Counted from the stretch's first letter, positions 1-8,164 are shown. The stretch is DNA of 64,000 bases from Candidatus Leptovillus affinis (GCA_016705235.1 JADIYP010000002.1:124001-188000), one strand, 5' to 3'. Made by a program: numbers and translations. Notes: generated by a model from the letters alone, not told the origin.

Positions 1-1262
1 GGCAGCGGCCGTGCCATCCTGGGGCGTGATGATCAAAACTTGTACGCCTTTGGTGATCAGGTCTTCGACGTTGGCTTTTTCTTTCGCCGAGTCGCCCTGG
101 CTGAAGAGGATTTCTACGTCATAACCGGCGGCGGCTAAGGCTTCCTTGAAGCGGGTTTCGTCTTGAACCCAACGGGGTTCGTCTTTGGTCGGCAGAACGA
201 TGCCAACTTTGCCGGTGATTTCGGCCGGCGCAGAGCCGCTGCCCAACGCATCCAAACCGGTGAAGTCGCTGGCGCTGTAATAACCGGAATCGATCAAAAC
301 AGAGACCACATTGGCTTGGTCAACCGTCACCACCGGGGATTGAATCGCCGGAACGTCTTTGACGCCGTTGTTGTAGGAGCCGGAAGCGGTCGGTGCATTG
401 CCTTCTAACAAGGCAACGGCGGCATTGATGGCGTCATCGACGAGCGTGCGCACGTCTTTGAAGACTGTCATGGATTGCTTGCCATCGATGATGTATTGCA
501 CAGAGGCTTTTTCGGCGTCCTGTCCAGTCACCAGGAAGCTGGTAACGTCGCTGTCGGCGGCAAAAGCGTCGGCAATGGCGCGAGCCGTGCCGTCGTTCGG
601 GGCCAAAATGAAGACGTCGCCTTTGTCTTCGGCCGTGGTGGCTGTCAGGTTAGCTTCAGCCAGGTTTTTGGCGGTGTTGAAGTCCCAGTTGGTCGTGATC
701 TGGCCAATGATTTTGGCTTGTTCGTCACGAGTCAGTTCGGCTTTGTCCATCAAACCGACTGCTTCGCTGGAGTTTTTCACGACAAACGTGCCGTCGGCAA
801 TCTTGGGCTGCAAGACTTTCCAGGCGCCTTCGAAGAAGATGAAGGCGTTGTTGTCGGACGCTGCGCCAGCATACAGGAACAGCGGGTTGCCGGTGCCGGT
901 GGCGTTGTCAACCAGGAACTGCGCCTGCTGCGCGCCCACGGCCAGGCTGTCGAAGGTGACATAGTAATCAACTGCGTCGGTTTCGCGGATCAGACGGTCG
1001 TAGGAGATGACCTTGACGCCAGCGGCTTGCGCTGCTTCAGCGGCGGCGGCAGCGGCCGTGCCGTCCTGGGGCGTGATGATCAAAACTTGTACGCCTTTGG
1101 TGATCAGGTCTTCGACGTTGGCTTTTTCTTTCGCCGAGTCGCCCTGGCTGAAAAGGATTTCTACGTCATAACCGGCGGCGGCTAAGGCTTCCTTGAAGCG
1201 GGTTTCGTCTTGAACCCAACGGGGTTCGTCTTTGGTCGGCAGAACGATGCCAACTTTGCCGG
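1..1262 (-). repeat. intragenic tandem duplication of a sugar-binding domain
   Basis: Copy A (1-215) and copy B (1048-1262) are offset by 1047 bases, an exact multiple of three, so the frame is preserved. Only two substitutions are seen (positions 16 and 108 of copy A). Past position 215 the copies diverge because one is preceded by the signal/linker region and the other by the C-terminus of the first domain. Only the first part of the second copy is inside the window. Confidence 0.9.
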
Positions 1263-1413
1263 CTACGGCAGCGGCCGTTTCGGACGTGGCGGCAGGTTCG
1301 GCGGCGGATTCGTTGGAATCGGTTGTATCTGTTGTGCCTGAACCACAGGCAGCCAACACCGCGACCAACGCCAGCAGTGCGAGCATCATCATGAACCAAT
1401 TTTTCTTAAACAT
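1..1413 (-). CDS. ChvE/XylF-type sugar-binding lipoprotein with tandem duplicated binding domain (3' end beyond window)
   Basis: This is the substrate-binding subunit of a monosaccharide ABC importer, anchored as a lipoprotein. The start at 1413 follows an AAGGAGAAGG ribosome site. Residues 1-22 are a signal peptide ending in a lipobox (LAAC), followed by a Ser/Thr/Ala linker. The binding domain opens with KVGIVLPTKDEPRW and contains ITPQDGT and VISYDRLIR, as in ChvE and XylF proteins. After about 349 codons the same KVGIVLPTKDEPRW start recurs in frame, and the reading frame runs off the window edge. Bases 1-215 match 1048-1262 with two mismatches. The gene lies downstream of the kinase and regulator genes on the same strand, so it is probably part of a sugar-sensing and uptake cluster. 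The permease and ATPase genes would be expected beyond the window. Confidence 0.88.
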   Translation of the reverse strand, partial: MFKKNWFMMMLALLALVAVLAACGSGTTDTTDSNESAAEPAATSETAAAVAGKVGIVLPTKDEPRWVQDETRFKEALAAAGYDVEILFSQGDSAKEKANVEDLITKGVQVLIITPQDGTAAAAAAEAAQAAGVKVISYDRLIRETDAVDYYVTFDSLAVGAQQAQFLVDNATGTGNPLFLYAGAASDNNAFIFFEGAWKVLQPKIADGTFVVKNSSEAVGLMDKAELTRDEQAKIIGQITTNWDFNTAKNLAEANLTATTAEDKGDVFILAPNDGTARAIADAFAADSDVTSFLVTGQDAEKASVQYIIDGKQSMTVFKDVRTLVDDAINAAVALLEGNAPTASGSYNNGVKDVPAIQSPVVTVDQANVVSVLIDSGYYSASDFTGLDALGSGSAPAEITGKVGIVLPTKDEPRWVQDETRFKEALAAAGYDVEILFSQGDSAKEKANVEDLITKGVQVLIITPQDGTAAA

Positions 1414-1892
1414 CTTTCCTTCTCCTTAACTTTTTTTCTTAGATGTAGGGTTGAAATAAAACACGGCAAAATGATTTTTCAATAGGCGTTACCTCCTCTT
1501 AGAGTAGTCTGGATATCAGGTATGTTTGGTGATCTGAGACTCTGGTGTTTTTCCTTCTGAGAGCTTCAGGTAAACATCGGTTTTGGAATCGCCTGGAAAT
1601 GTGGAGCGGTCATGAAGTTTTTGTCGCGTTCAGACAGTTACAGGCGTTCTGAATCGTAAAAAGAAGGGTCGGTGTCAGGTTTAAACTGCGTTAAACCATC
1701 GTGGGGCTTCGAGATTCAGTTTTTAGGGAAATAGTTCAAACGCTTCTTTTCTTGCTGGTGGAAATGGGCAGCAGAAGCTACGGGTATGATAATCTATAAT
1801 ACAACTTTAATGTTACCCCTGCTACCCCCATGCTAGATAGGGGAAACCCCCTAATTTGGGGTGAGATAAGGGGGATGGGCGGAAAACGGCCG
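1414..1892. other. intergenic region upstream of the sugar-binding gene
   Basis: There is no credible gene here. On the minus strand a TTGAAA box and a TATTTC box about 18 bases apart, near 1470-1445, could be the promoter of the binding-protein gene. The part next to the kinase stop (1820-1890) is rich in runs of C and G able to pair with each other, and the first ACGGCCGT of the window overlaps the kinase end. A regulator site is likely but not identifiable by eye. Confidence 0.4.
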
Positions 1893-3497
1893 TTATCCCC
1901 ACTCCACTTCTAAATGTTTATGCCTCGGACGGGGGTGGGGAATCTCCACCTGGATTTGCAGCCCGCCTGATGGTTGATTGCCAAAATCAATCCGCCCACC
2001 CATCAACGCCACGCGCTCCGTAATGCCCAACAAGCCATAATGACCAGCCTGATTCAGAATCCCCAGGTCAAAATTCTCGCCGAGTCCTTCACCGTTGTCG
2101 GTAATTGTAATTTTCAACATGCGCGGCGTGGTATGCACCAGAGATATGGCTACAGAACTGGCATTGGCATGATTGCGAACATTGTTAAGACCTTCCTGCA
2201 CAATGCGAAAAATAGATAGTTCTATCTTCTCCGGCAACCGCCCTATCGCCTCATCAATATGCAAATCTGCGTCAATCCCCGTTTGCTCGCTCCAATTGGC
2301 AACATAAGATTTCAAGGCGCCATCCAACCCCAGGCTGTCAATGGTCGGTGGACGCAGATTCCCACAGATGCGGCGCAAATCATCAACCATTTGGCTGATG
2401 TGCTCCCGCATACCAGGAATCCGCTCCAATAATTCTTCAGCTTCATCCCGCGAGTTGCCGATGTCTTCTAATTCGTAACCCAGACCGAGCAAGTCCTGAA
2501 TCAATTGATCATGCAGTTCGCGGGCCAGGCGTTTGCGCTCCTGTTCACGCTCGGTCAACAAACGCCGCTGAGCATCTTGCAAGGCATGATTGGCTTTATC
2601 CAACGCATCGACTTGAAGGGTGAGTTGCTTTAAGAGCTGTTTGTTGAGCGTGTCTTGTTTGGCCAAATTTCGCTTGAGCAGTTGTTGATTGTGATGGAGC
2701 ATTTCTGCTTTTTGCCGCGCCTGAAAGTAACTGTCCAATGCCCAAATAACCGGCGTAATTTGCTGGTGATCAGACCCACCGACAAGCGAAGCGACTATTT
2801 CTTCGCGATTTGTTTTGTCGGTTGGCGTATCTTTGATTAATTCGCCATCGCGCAGCACTGCAATGCGATCTGAAATGGCGAAAAGATGGTCCAGGTTGAC
2901 GCTGCACAAGATGAACATGCATTTCTTTTCTTGCCAGACGCGCATTAATTGCAGGAGGTGGTCCTGGTAAGGAAGGCTTAATGAACGGCCCGGGTTTTCA
3001 ATGATGATGAGTTTCGGCGAACTGGCCAACACGCGGGCGATAGCCACTAACTGTTTTTGTTCCAATGTGAGGCTGTTGGGTTTGGCGGATAGCGAGGGTA
3101 GGTAAAGGTTTAACGAATCCAGCAGGCTGGCTGCTTCTTCATGTATTTTGTATGGGCTTAGAACCTTCAGCCAGCGGCTTTTTCCACTGGCGGCATACTC
3201 GTTGCCGAGAAGGATGTTGCTGGCGATATCAAAAGAGTCGACCAGTTTGGGTTCTTCGTAAATGACGCCAATACCTAATTCGCGGGCGATAAACGGCCGT
3301 TCCAACAACACGCCATTCAACCAAATTGCCCCCGAATCGGCCGCGTCTCGCCCCGACAAAATATCAATCAACGCCGAAACACCTGCGCCAACCCGCTCAG
3401 ACAACCCTAAAATTTCACCATCTTCAAGACGCAAACTAATCTCATTTAGTACCGCATGATTACCTTGCTGCTTGGTCAGGTTTTTAATAATGAGCAT
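1893..3497 (-). CDS. hybrid protein: degenerate sugar-ABC ATPase domain fused to NarL-type histidine kinase
   Basis: The 534-residue protein has no membrane segment. Residues 1-235 follow the plan of RbsA/XylG-type sugar ABC ATPases, but the phosphate-binding loop reads SERVGAGVSA, with the Walker A Lys replaced by Val. The signature is LTLEQKQ rather than LSGGQ and Walker B reads IIIENP. A coiled-coil linker spans about 260-310. Next comes a HisKA_3 domain with phospho-acceptor His in LARELHDQ (near 326), then an HATPase with VQEGLNN and DNGEGLG. The ABC part has therefore probably lost ATP hydrolysis and serves as an interaction or sensing module, while the C-terminus is an apparently intact kinase. 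The likely partner is the response regulator encoded just upstream, and the likely input is the neighbouring sugar transporter. This last point is inference. Confidence 0.85.
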   Translation of the reverse strand: MLIIKNLTKQQGNHAVLNEISLRLEDGEILGLSERVGAGVSALIDILSGRDAADSGAIWLNGVLLERPFIARELGIGVIYEEPKLVDSFDIASNILLGNEYAASGKSRWLKVLSPYKIHEEAASLLDSLNLYLPSLSAKPNSLTLEQKQLVAIARVLASSPKLIIIENPGRSLSLPYQDHLLQLMRVWQEKKCMFILCSVNLDHLFAISDRIAVLRDGELIKDTPTDKTNREEIVASLVGGSDHQQITPVIWALDSYFQARQKAEMLHHNQQLLKRNLAKQDTLNKQLLKQLTLQVDALDKANHALQDAQRRLLTEREQERKRLARELHDQLIQDLLGLGYELEDIGNSRDEAEELLERIPGMREHISQMVDDLRRICGNLRPPTIDSLGLDGALKSYVANWSEQTGIDADLHIDEAIGRLPEKIELSIFRIVQEGLNNVRNHANASSVAISLVHTTPRMLKITITDNGEGLGENFDLGILNQAGHYGLLGITERVALMGGRIDFGNQPSGGLQIQVEIPHPRPRHKHLEVEWG

Positions 3498-3554
3498 GGA
3501 ATAAGCCCCGCAAGAGGTCTTCTCCTTTCCAAAATGACTCTCGTAAACGTCCTG

Positions 3555-3663
3555 CTAGCAGTTTGTCGGAAAAGTACCCGTAACCGCGGTTTCTTACCGC
3601 GTCTTCCAGAGGCGGGGTAAGGATACCCCGGCTACAAAAAGAGGTTCTCCAACAGCCTGCTAG
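3555..3663 (-). repeat. 109-bp cloverleaf-like inverted-repeat element, family R1 (copy 1)
   Basis: The element is bounded by CTAGCAG ends and lies between the kinase and regulator genes. It is inverted relative to copies at 43140-43248 and 49401-49509. Inside are nested arms (GTAGCCG with CGGCTAC) enclosing two hairpins (GGGGTA/TACCCC and CGCGGT/ACCGCG). The right terminal arm is the most diverged of the three copies. No coding capacity. It looks like a MITE or REP-type element. Confidence 0.85.
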
Positions 3664-3742
3664 CCAGTCAAAGTTATATCATCGCCTGGGCAGAAAATTC
3701 AGCGCACTCAACAGCTAAACTCTCTGGCAAGATCAAGCCCCT

Positions 3743-4801
3743 TCACGCCACCGCATCTTCGATAATTTGTCGCAATGTAGCTGTATCCAAATCCTTTTTA
3801 TCTACAAACGCTACCGCGCCGGCTTCCAGCCCTCGCCGGTGAAACTCTCGGTCAGGATAAGCGCTGATCAAGACAATGCGCGAAGACGGAACCTGACGCC
3901 GCAATCTGCGAGTACAACTAATGCCATCCTCATTCCCTAACACAACATCCATAAAAATGACATGCGGAATAATTTTAGCTGTAATGGTAAACGCTTCTTG
4001 CAGACTGCCAGCTTCAAAAATGCGCGCATTACTTTGCGCCGCGCCTACCAAACGACTGAGCTGTCTGCGGTACCGCTTATTGTCGTCAACAATGAGGATG
4101 TTGGTCTGGGTGGTGACGAAGGGTTCTCTGACGGCGCTGGCATCCTGAACGGCCGTGCCAGGCATAGCCAGCAATTCCGGGTGCTCATGAATATAAGCCA
4201 GAGCTTCCAAACGATTGGTGACGTGGAGCTGATTATATAACCGCGTTAAATGATTTTCTACCGTTTTGATGCTGAGGTGAAGTTGGGTGGCAATCTCGCG
4301 GTTCCCCAGGCCGCTGGTAAGGCATTGGGCAATGTCTATCTGCCGTTTAGACAGAATGGGCGCATTGTCCATTTTGTGGACCGGATTTAACAATTTGTCC
4401 AAAAGCGGGCTGGAAAGCCAGCGCTTGCCGGACAAAACGCGCTCAATCGCCAATTTCAGATCGCCCAAGGGCTGATCCTTCAGGTGATACCCATTGGCTC
4501 CGGCGCTCAACATGCCCTGAACATACACATCATCGTCGTAGGCGCTGACCACCAGGATACGTAAATTGGGATACGCCAGCCGAATCTCATGGATTTCTGC
4601 CAATGGGTCGAAACCCGGCATATTCACATCCATGATCAACAGATCAGCCGGGAATTGCGCCAGGGAAGCCCTTAATTCTGCCCCGTTACCCACCTCTGCG
4701 GCCACTTCCAGACCAGGGAGATCGCGCAGCGCGTTACGAATCCCCGCGCGGACCAAATCGTGGTCATCCGCCAAAATGATGTGGATGGGAGATGAAATCA
4801 T
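3743..4801 (-). CDS. response regulator, REC-HTH(LuxR)-REC
   Basis: This is a NarL-type transcriptional regulator with an extra receiver domain. Starting at MISSPIHIILADDHD, the first REC covers about 1-125 with the phospho-Asp in LLIMDVNMPG. A LuxR-type helix-turn-helix follows at about 145-205 (LSKRQIDIAQ, LSIKTVENH). A second REC occupies the C-terminus (ILIVDDNKRYR, phospho-Asp in IFMDVVLG). The longer frame to 4828 uses a TTG inside leuS, so the ATG at 4801, 17 bases after the leuS stop, is preferred. Close spacing suggests co-transcription with leuS. The hybrid kinase gene follows on the same strand and is the obvious partner. A receiver on each side of the DNA-binding domain is uncommon and could allow phosphorelay or dual input. 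Confidence 0.88.
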   Translation of the reverse strand: MISSPIHIILADDHDLVRAGIRNALRDLPGLEVAAEVGNGAELRASLAQFPADLLIMDVNMPGFDPLAEIHEIRLAYPNLRILVVSAYDDDVYVQGMLSAGANGYHLKDQPLGDLKLAIERVLSGKRWLSSPLLDKLLNPVHKMDNAPILSKRQIDIAQCLTSGLGNREIATQLHLSIKTVENHLTRLYNQLHVTNRLEALAYIHEHPELLAMPGTAVQDASAVREPFVTTQTNILIVDDNKRYRRQLSRLVGAAQSNARIFEAGSLQEAFTITAKIIPHVIFMDVVLGNEDGISCTRRLRRQVPSSRIVLISAYPDREFHRRGLEAGAVAFVDKKDLDTATLRQIIEDAVA

Positions 4802-4817
4802 GGCCTTGCCAGAAACA

Positions 4818-7277
4818 TCAGATAACAATATTGATCAGCTTTCCCTGGACGACGATGACTTTTCGCGGCGTCTTGCCTTCTAAATGACGCTGCACATTTT
4901 CGGCTGTCAGAGCGGCCGTTTTGATGTCTTCATCGGAGGTACCGGCGGGCACGATGAGGCGTTCGCGCAGTTTGCCGTTTACCTGCACCGGGATGATGAG
5001 TTCGTCTTCCTTAGCGACTTCATCGTCCCAGGTCGGCCAGGATTGTTGATGAATGCTGTAAGCGCCGCCACGCATGGACCATAATTCTTCGGTTATGTGG
5101 GGGGCGATGGGCGCGAGCAAGAGCAGCAAGTTATCAATTGCTTCGTCCCAGGCTGCCTGAGTCACGTTTCGTTTGCGCTGGGCTTCGGTGATGGTGTTGC
5201 GTAGTTCCATGATGGCGGCAACGGCCGTATTAAACGAAAACGTCTCGAAATCCTGCGTCAACTTGCGAATTGTCTGGTGAGTTTTGCGTCGCAGCGCCCG
5301 CGTAGCCGTCTCATCCACCTGGCCTGGCGCATAAGCCGCAGACGCCATTTCCCACACATCATTCACCAGACGCTGCGGCCCTTTGATGCCATCATAATTC
5401 CACGGCCCGCCCTGGTCCCATTTGGCGAAAAACATCAAATAAGTACGCACGGCGTCCGCGCCATACTGGGCTACCAAATTGTCCGGCGCCACCACATTCC
5501 CGCGCGATTTCGACATCTTCTCGCCATCTTCGCCCAGAACCATGCCCTGGTTGTACAGGGCCAGCATCGGCTCCGGAAAATCTACCAGACCCATTTTGCG
5601 CATCGCTTTGGTGAAGAAGCGGGTGTAAATCAGGTGCATCGTGGCATGTTCGATGCCGCCGGTGTACTGGTCTACCGGCAGCCAATAAGCGCCTTGCGCC
5701 GGATCAAACGGACCCGCTTCATAATGCGGGCTGAGATAGCGATATTGGTACCACGAAGAGCACATAAAGGTGTCCATGGTGTCTGTTTCGCGCAGCGACG
5801 GCCGTCCACACACAGGGCATTCGGTGTGAATAAACGCCTCATGAAACTTCAGCGGACTTTCGCCGGTGGGCATAAATTCCACGTCTTCCGGCAGCATCAC
5901 CGGCAAATCTTCGTCTGGCACGGGCACAGCCCCATGGTCCGGGCAATAAATCACCGGAATCGGCGCGCCCCAATAGCGCTGGCGGCTGATCAACCAGTCG
6001 CGCAGGCGGTAATTGACCGCTTCCTCACCGGCGTCATGAGCCACCAGCCAATCAATTGCGGCGGCGATGGAGGGATTTTTACGCCCTTTGTCCTCGGAAA
6101 CGGCCGTGCCATTCAACGTCTCGCTGTTCACCATCACGCCGGGGCCAACATACGCGGCCGTCATGTCGTCGGCAGCCAGTTCGCCGGTCGCCGGCGCAAT
6201 GACCGGAATAATTTCCAGGTTAAATTTACGGGCAAACTCAAAGTCGCGCTGATCATGGGCCGGCACGGCCATAATCGCCCCGAAACCGTAACCCATCAAC
6301 ACATAATCGGCCACCCAAATGGGAATGCGACGGCCGTTGACCGGATTAATGGCATACGAGCCGCTAAATACACCCGTTTTATCACGGTCAGCCGCTTCCC
6401 GATCAATATCCGTCAGCCGCTGCGCCTGCTCGCGGTACGCCTGCACCACTTCAGCCTGCGCCGCCGATGTCAGTTTTTCTACCAATGGGTGCTCTGGAGC
6501 CATCACCATAAAGGTTGCGCCCCACAATGTATCCGGCCGGGTCGTGAAAATGGGCATTTCGTCGCCAAATTCACTCCTAAAAACGACATTGGCCCCTTCA
6601 GACCGGCCGATCCAGTTGGTCTGCATCACCTTCACCCGTTCCGGCCATTCGATACCGCCAAAATCGAGCAGTTCATCGGCATAATCCGTCGTACGGAAAA
6701 ACCACTGCTCCAATTCCTTCTTCACAACCGGCGTGCCGCATCGTTCACAGTGGCGGTCATCGCCCCAAACCTGCTCCCGCGCCAGGGTTGTATTGCAATG
6801 GGGGCAAAAATCAACGGCCGCTTTCTCGCGGTAAGCCAGGCCCAATTCAATCAGCTTCTTAAAGAACCACTGCGTCCATTTGTAATAAGCCGGATCAGCG
6901 GAAACAGCTTCACGCTCCCAATCAAACATCGCTCCCATGCTGCGCAGTTGACCGCGCATCCGCTCAATGTTGGCAAATGTCCATTTTTGCGGGTGCACGT
7001 TGTTTTTGATGGCCGCGTTTTCAGCCGGCAGCCCAAACGCATCAAAACCCATGGGAAACATCACATTATAACCCTTCATTCGCATAAAACGGGCGCGAGC
7101 GTCGCTAGGCGTCATGGCGTACCAGTGGCCAATGTGAAGATCGCCCGATGGGTAAGGCAGCATGGTCAACGCATAATGCTTGGGTTTGTTTACGTCTATC
7201 ACCTGCCGGTACAAACCGGTCTCGTCCCATTTTGCCTGCCATTTGGGTTCTAGTTGCTGGGGGTTATAGCTGCTCAT
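4818..7277 (-). CDS. leuS: leucyl-tRNA synthetase
   Basis: The enzyme charges tRNA-Leu with leucine in the cytoplasm. The 819-residue protein has the normal bacterial length. It contains the class I HIGH motif in PYPSGDLHIGHW (about 41-52), a zinc-binding CPHC...CERC insert, the editing (CP1) domain, and KMSKS in GEKMSKSRGN. The ATG at 7277 is preceded by an AGGAG site and gives the expected N-terminus MSSYNPQQLEPKWQ. A longer frame to 7340 is rejected. A T-box terminator and antiterminator lie 70-120 bases upstream, so leucine limitation probably controls expression. The regulator gene follows after 16 bases. The long opposite-strand frame at 5277-7253 is a shadow. Confidence 0.97.
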   Translation of the reverse strand: MSSYNPQQLEPKWQAKWDETGLYRQVIDVNKPKHYALTMLPYPSGDLHIGHWYAMTPSDARARFMRMKGYNVMFPMGFDAFGLPAENAAIKNNVHPQKWTFANIERMRGQLRSMGAMFDWEREAVSADPAYYKWTQWFFKKLIELGLAYREKAAVDFCPHCNTTLAREQVWGDDRHCERCGTPVVKKELEQWFFRTTDYADELLDFGGIEWPERVKVMQTNWIGRSEGANVVFRSEFGDEMPIFTTRPDTLWGATFMVMAPEHPLVEKLTSAAQAEVVQAYREQAQRLTDIDREAADRDKTGVFSGSYAINPVNGRRIPIWVADYVLMGYGFGAIMAVPAHDQRDFEFARKFNLEIIPVIAPATGELAADDMTAAYVGPGVMVNSETLNGTAVSEDKGRKNPSIAAAIDWLVAHDAGEEAVNYRLRDWLISRQRYWGAPIPVIYCPDHGAVPVPDEDLPVMLPEDVEFMPTGESPLKFHEAFIHTECPVCGRPSLRETDTMDTFMCSSWYQYRYLSPHYEAGPFDPAQGAYWLPVDQYTGGIEHATMHLIYTRFFTKAMRKMGLVDFPEPMLALYNQGMVLGEDGEKMSKSRGNVVAPDNLVAQYGADAVRTYLMFFAKWDQGGPWNYDGIKGPQRLVNDVWEMASAAYAPGQVDETATRALRRKTHQTIRKLTQDFETFSFNTAVAAIMELRNTITEAQRKRNVTQAAWDEAIDNLLLLLAPIAPHITEELWSMRGGAYSIHQQSWPTWDDEVAKEDELIIPVQVNGKLRERLIVPAGTSDEDIKTAALTAENVQRHLEGKTPRKVIVVQGKLINIVI

Positions 7278-7344
7278 ACTGTTTTCTCCTGAAAGGTCCA
7301 GATTGGAAAGCAAAAAAATCCCTAATCTCCAGTTTTCCATCTCA

Positions 7345-7384
7345 AAACAAAAAGCTCCTTTCGTTCAGAGACGAAAAGGAGCTT
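7345..7384 (-). terminator. rho-independent terminator of the leuS T-box
   Basis: On the minus strand, arms of about 12 pairs (AGCTCCTTTTCGT with ACGAAAGGAGCT) enclose a short loop and are followed by TTTTTGTTTT. The 5' arm begins immediately after the T-box sequence, so it can be sequestered by the alternative antiterminator fold. It also lies just downstream of tRNA-Ala(GGC) and may end that transcript. Confidence 0.88.
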
Positions 7385-7418
7385 CCGCGGTACCACTCTG
7401 ATTGATGGAAATTTTAGG

Positions 7419-7491
7419 TGGACCTGAAGGGACTCGAACCCTTGACCCCCACAATGCCATTGTGGTGCTCTCCCAACTGAGCTACAGGCCC
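7419..7491 (-). tRNA. tRNA-Ala (anticodon GGC)
   Basis: This is a 73-nt cloverleaf. The acceptor stem GGGCCTG/CAGGTCC includes the G3-U70 wobble pair that identifies alanine tRNAs. The D arm has AGCTCAGTTGGGAGAGC, the anticodon loop is ATGGCAT in stem CCACA/TGTGG, and the T loop is GGTTCGAGTCC. The discriminator is A. The bases after it are CC then T, so the CCA end is not fully encoded. The gene sits inside the leuS T-box leader, 20 bases before the T-box sequence. Confidence 0.97.
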
Positions 7492-7510
7492 AATCATTAA
7501 GGCGGCGCAT

Positions 7511-7539
7511 AAAATATCACAATTAACCTGATTTGGCAA
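7511..7539 (-). promoter_or_regulatory. sigma-70-type promoter of tRNA-Ala(GGC)
   Basis: On the minus strand, TTGCCA (7539-7534) is separated by 17 bases from TATTTT (7516-7511). The tRNA begins 19 bases beyond the -10 box. This promoter lies inside the T-box leader, so transcripts from it lack Stem I. Confidence 0.7.
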
Positions 7540-7756
7540 TAGCGATTCGCGCCAATATCCATCCACTCAGGCACGTAACGTGTGCGATTCGACATTGGCT
7601 AGGTAAATACCTTCACCAATGCAGCTCCCAGGCGAGTTCGGCGCTGCATTGTCACGCTTTCAGCCAACGGCGCGACTCTCTATCCCACACTGCCCAAACG
7701 GCAATTTTTCCGCCTACTACTCCTGTTCACAGCTTTTTTGTTTTTAATTGTCAACA

Positions 7757-7785
7757 AAAGCCGGGTTTGTGCCAAACCCGGCTTT
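7757..7785 (-). terminator. terminator after tRNA-Ala(CGC)
   Basis: A perfect 13-pair hairpin (AAAGCCGGGTTTG with CAAACCCGGCTTT) has a 3-base loop and is followed on the minus strand by TTTTG. It lies directly downstream of the tRNA and just before a TTGACA (7754-7749) that may be the -35 box of the leuS leader; the -10 match is weak. Confidence 0.85.
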
Positions 7786-7792
7786 CATTTTA

Positions 7793-7865
7793 TGGACCTG
7801 AAGGGATTCGAACCCTTGGCCTCTACAGTGCGATTGTAGCGCTCTCCCAGCTGAGCTACAGGCCC
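7793..7865 (-). tRNA. tRNA-Ala (anticodon CGC)
   Basis: This 73-nt cloverleaf has the same acceptor stem as the GGC species, including the G3-U70 pair. The anticodon loop ATCGCAC lies in stem CTACA/TGTAG and the T loop is GGTTCGAATCC. CCA is not encoded. It precedes the leuS leader on the same strand, giving two alanine tRNA genes that flank the upstream half of the T-box. Confidence 0.97.
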
Positions 7866-7878
7866 TCAAGCGACCGAT

Positions 7879-7917
7879 ATGGTAGCCCAGGCCTATGCGA
7901 TTGTCAAGCATTCACGC
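7879..7917 (-). promoter_or_regulatory. sigma-70 promoter of tRNA-Ala(CGC)
   Basis: On the minus strand, TTGACA (7917-7912) and TACCAT (7884-7879) are separated by 27 bases on inspection from box start to box start minus six, which leaves a spacer near the expected length, and the tRNA starts 13 bases downstream. The consensus -35 box and position make this a likely promoter. Confidence 0.65.
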
Positions 7918-7951
7918 GATAGTTCAGCAATTCTCAATTTAACCAGAAATG

Positions 7952-8033
7952 TGTCATGCTGAGGTCCTCCGAAGCATCTCCTTCTTCTGGTGGAGCGGGA
8001 TGCTTCGCTCCGAAGACTCCGCTCAGCATGACA
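7952..8033. repeat. 82-bp inverted-repeat element, family R5
   Basis: The ends are TGTCATGCTGAG and CTCAGCATGACA, with further internal pairing (GAAGCATC with GATGCTTC). An outer pair of arms, AATTCTCAATTTA (about 7929-7941) and TAAATTGAGAATT (about 8085-8097), encloses the element and suggests insertion into an older inverted repeat. It is non-coding and lies between tRNA-Ala(CGC) and the SelW-like gene. Confidence 0.8.
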
Positions 8034-8164
8034 GTTCAGCGTAAATTGCAAAGAAATTACCTTGTTCGCACGAATGCCTGATCTAAATTGAGAATTCCTG
8101 GCGATAGTTGTCGCATCGCCCGCCTCCATTATACTTGGGCTTATACCAAACTTTGGAGGTCTTC

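Larger units (their letters stand above)
7345..7740 (-). promoter_or_regulatory. T-box leader of leuS, interrupted by a tRNA-Ala gene
   Basis: The conserved T-box sequence AGAGTGGTACCGCGG is complete at 7399-7385 on the minus strand; its TGGT can pair with an uncharged ACCA tRNA end. It runs straight into a rho-independent terminator. Further upstream, 7735-7560 shows features usual for T-box Stem I to III: AGGAGTAGTA, AGAGAG, a hairpin with arms GTCGCGC/GCGTGAC, GAACTCGCCTGGGAGC, GCACACGTTACGTGC, and GAGTGGAT. Between these two halves sit a sigma-70 promoter and tRNA-Ala(GGC). The downstream half is certain, while the upstream half is identified by motif likeness only. The specifier codon could not be assigned confidently: a CUC follows GAA at 7636-7634 but may simply be the conserved apical sequence. 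Confidence 0.75.

Noticed and set aside
5277..7253. A 658-codon open frame on the plus strand
   Set aside because: It is wholly antisense to leuS, has no ribosome site or recognisable domain, and is basic and His/Arg-rich as expected for a shadow of GC-rich coding DNA.
7634..7636. CUC as the leucine specifier codon of the T-box
   Set aside because: It follows GAA, but the GAACUCGCCUGGGAGC string looks like the conserved apical part of Stem I rather than the specifier loop, so it is not claimed.
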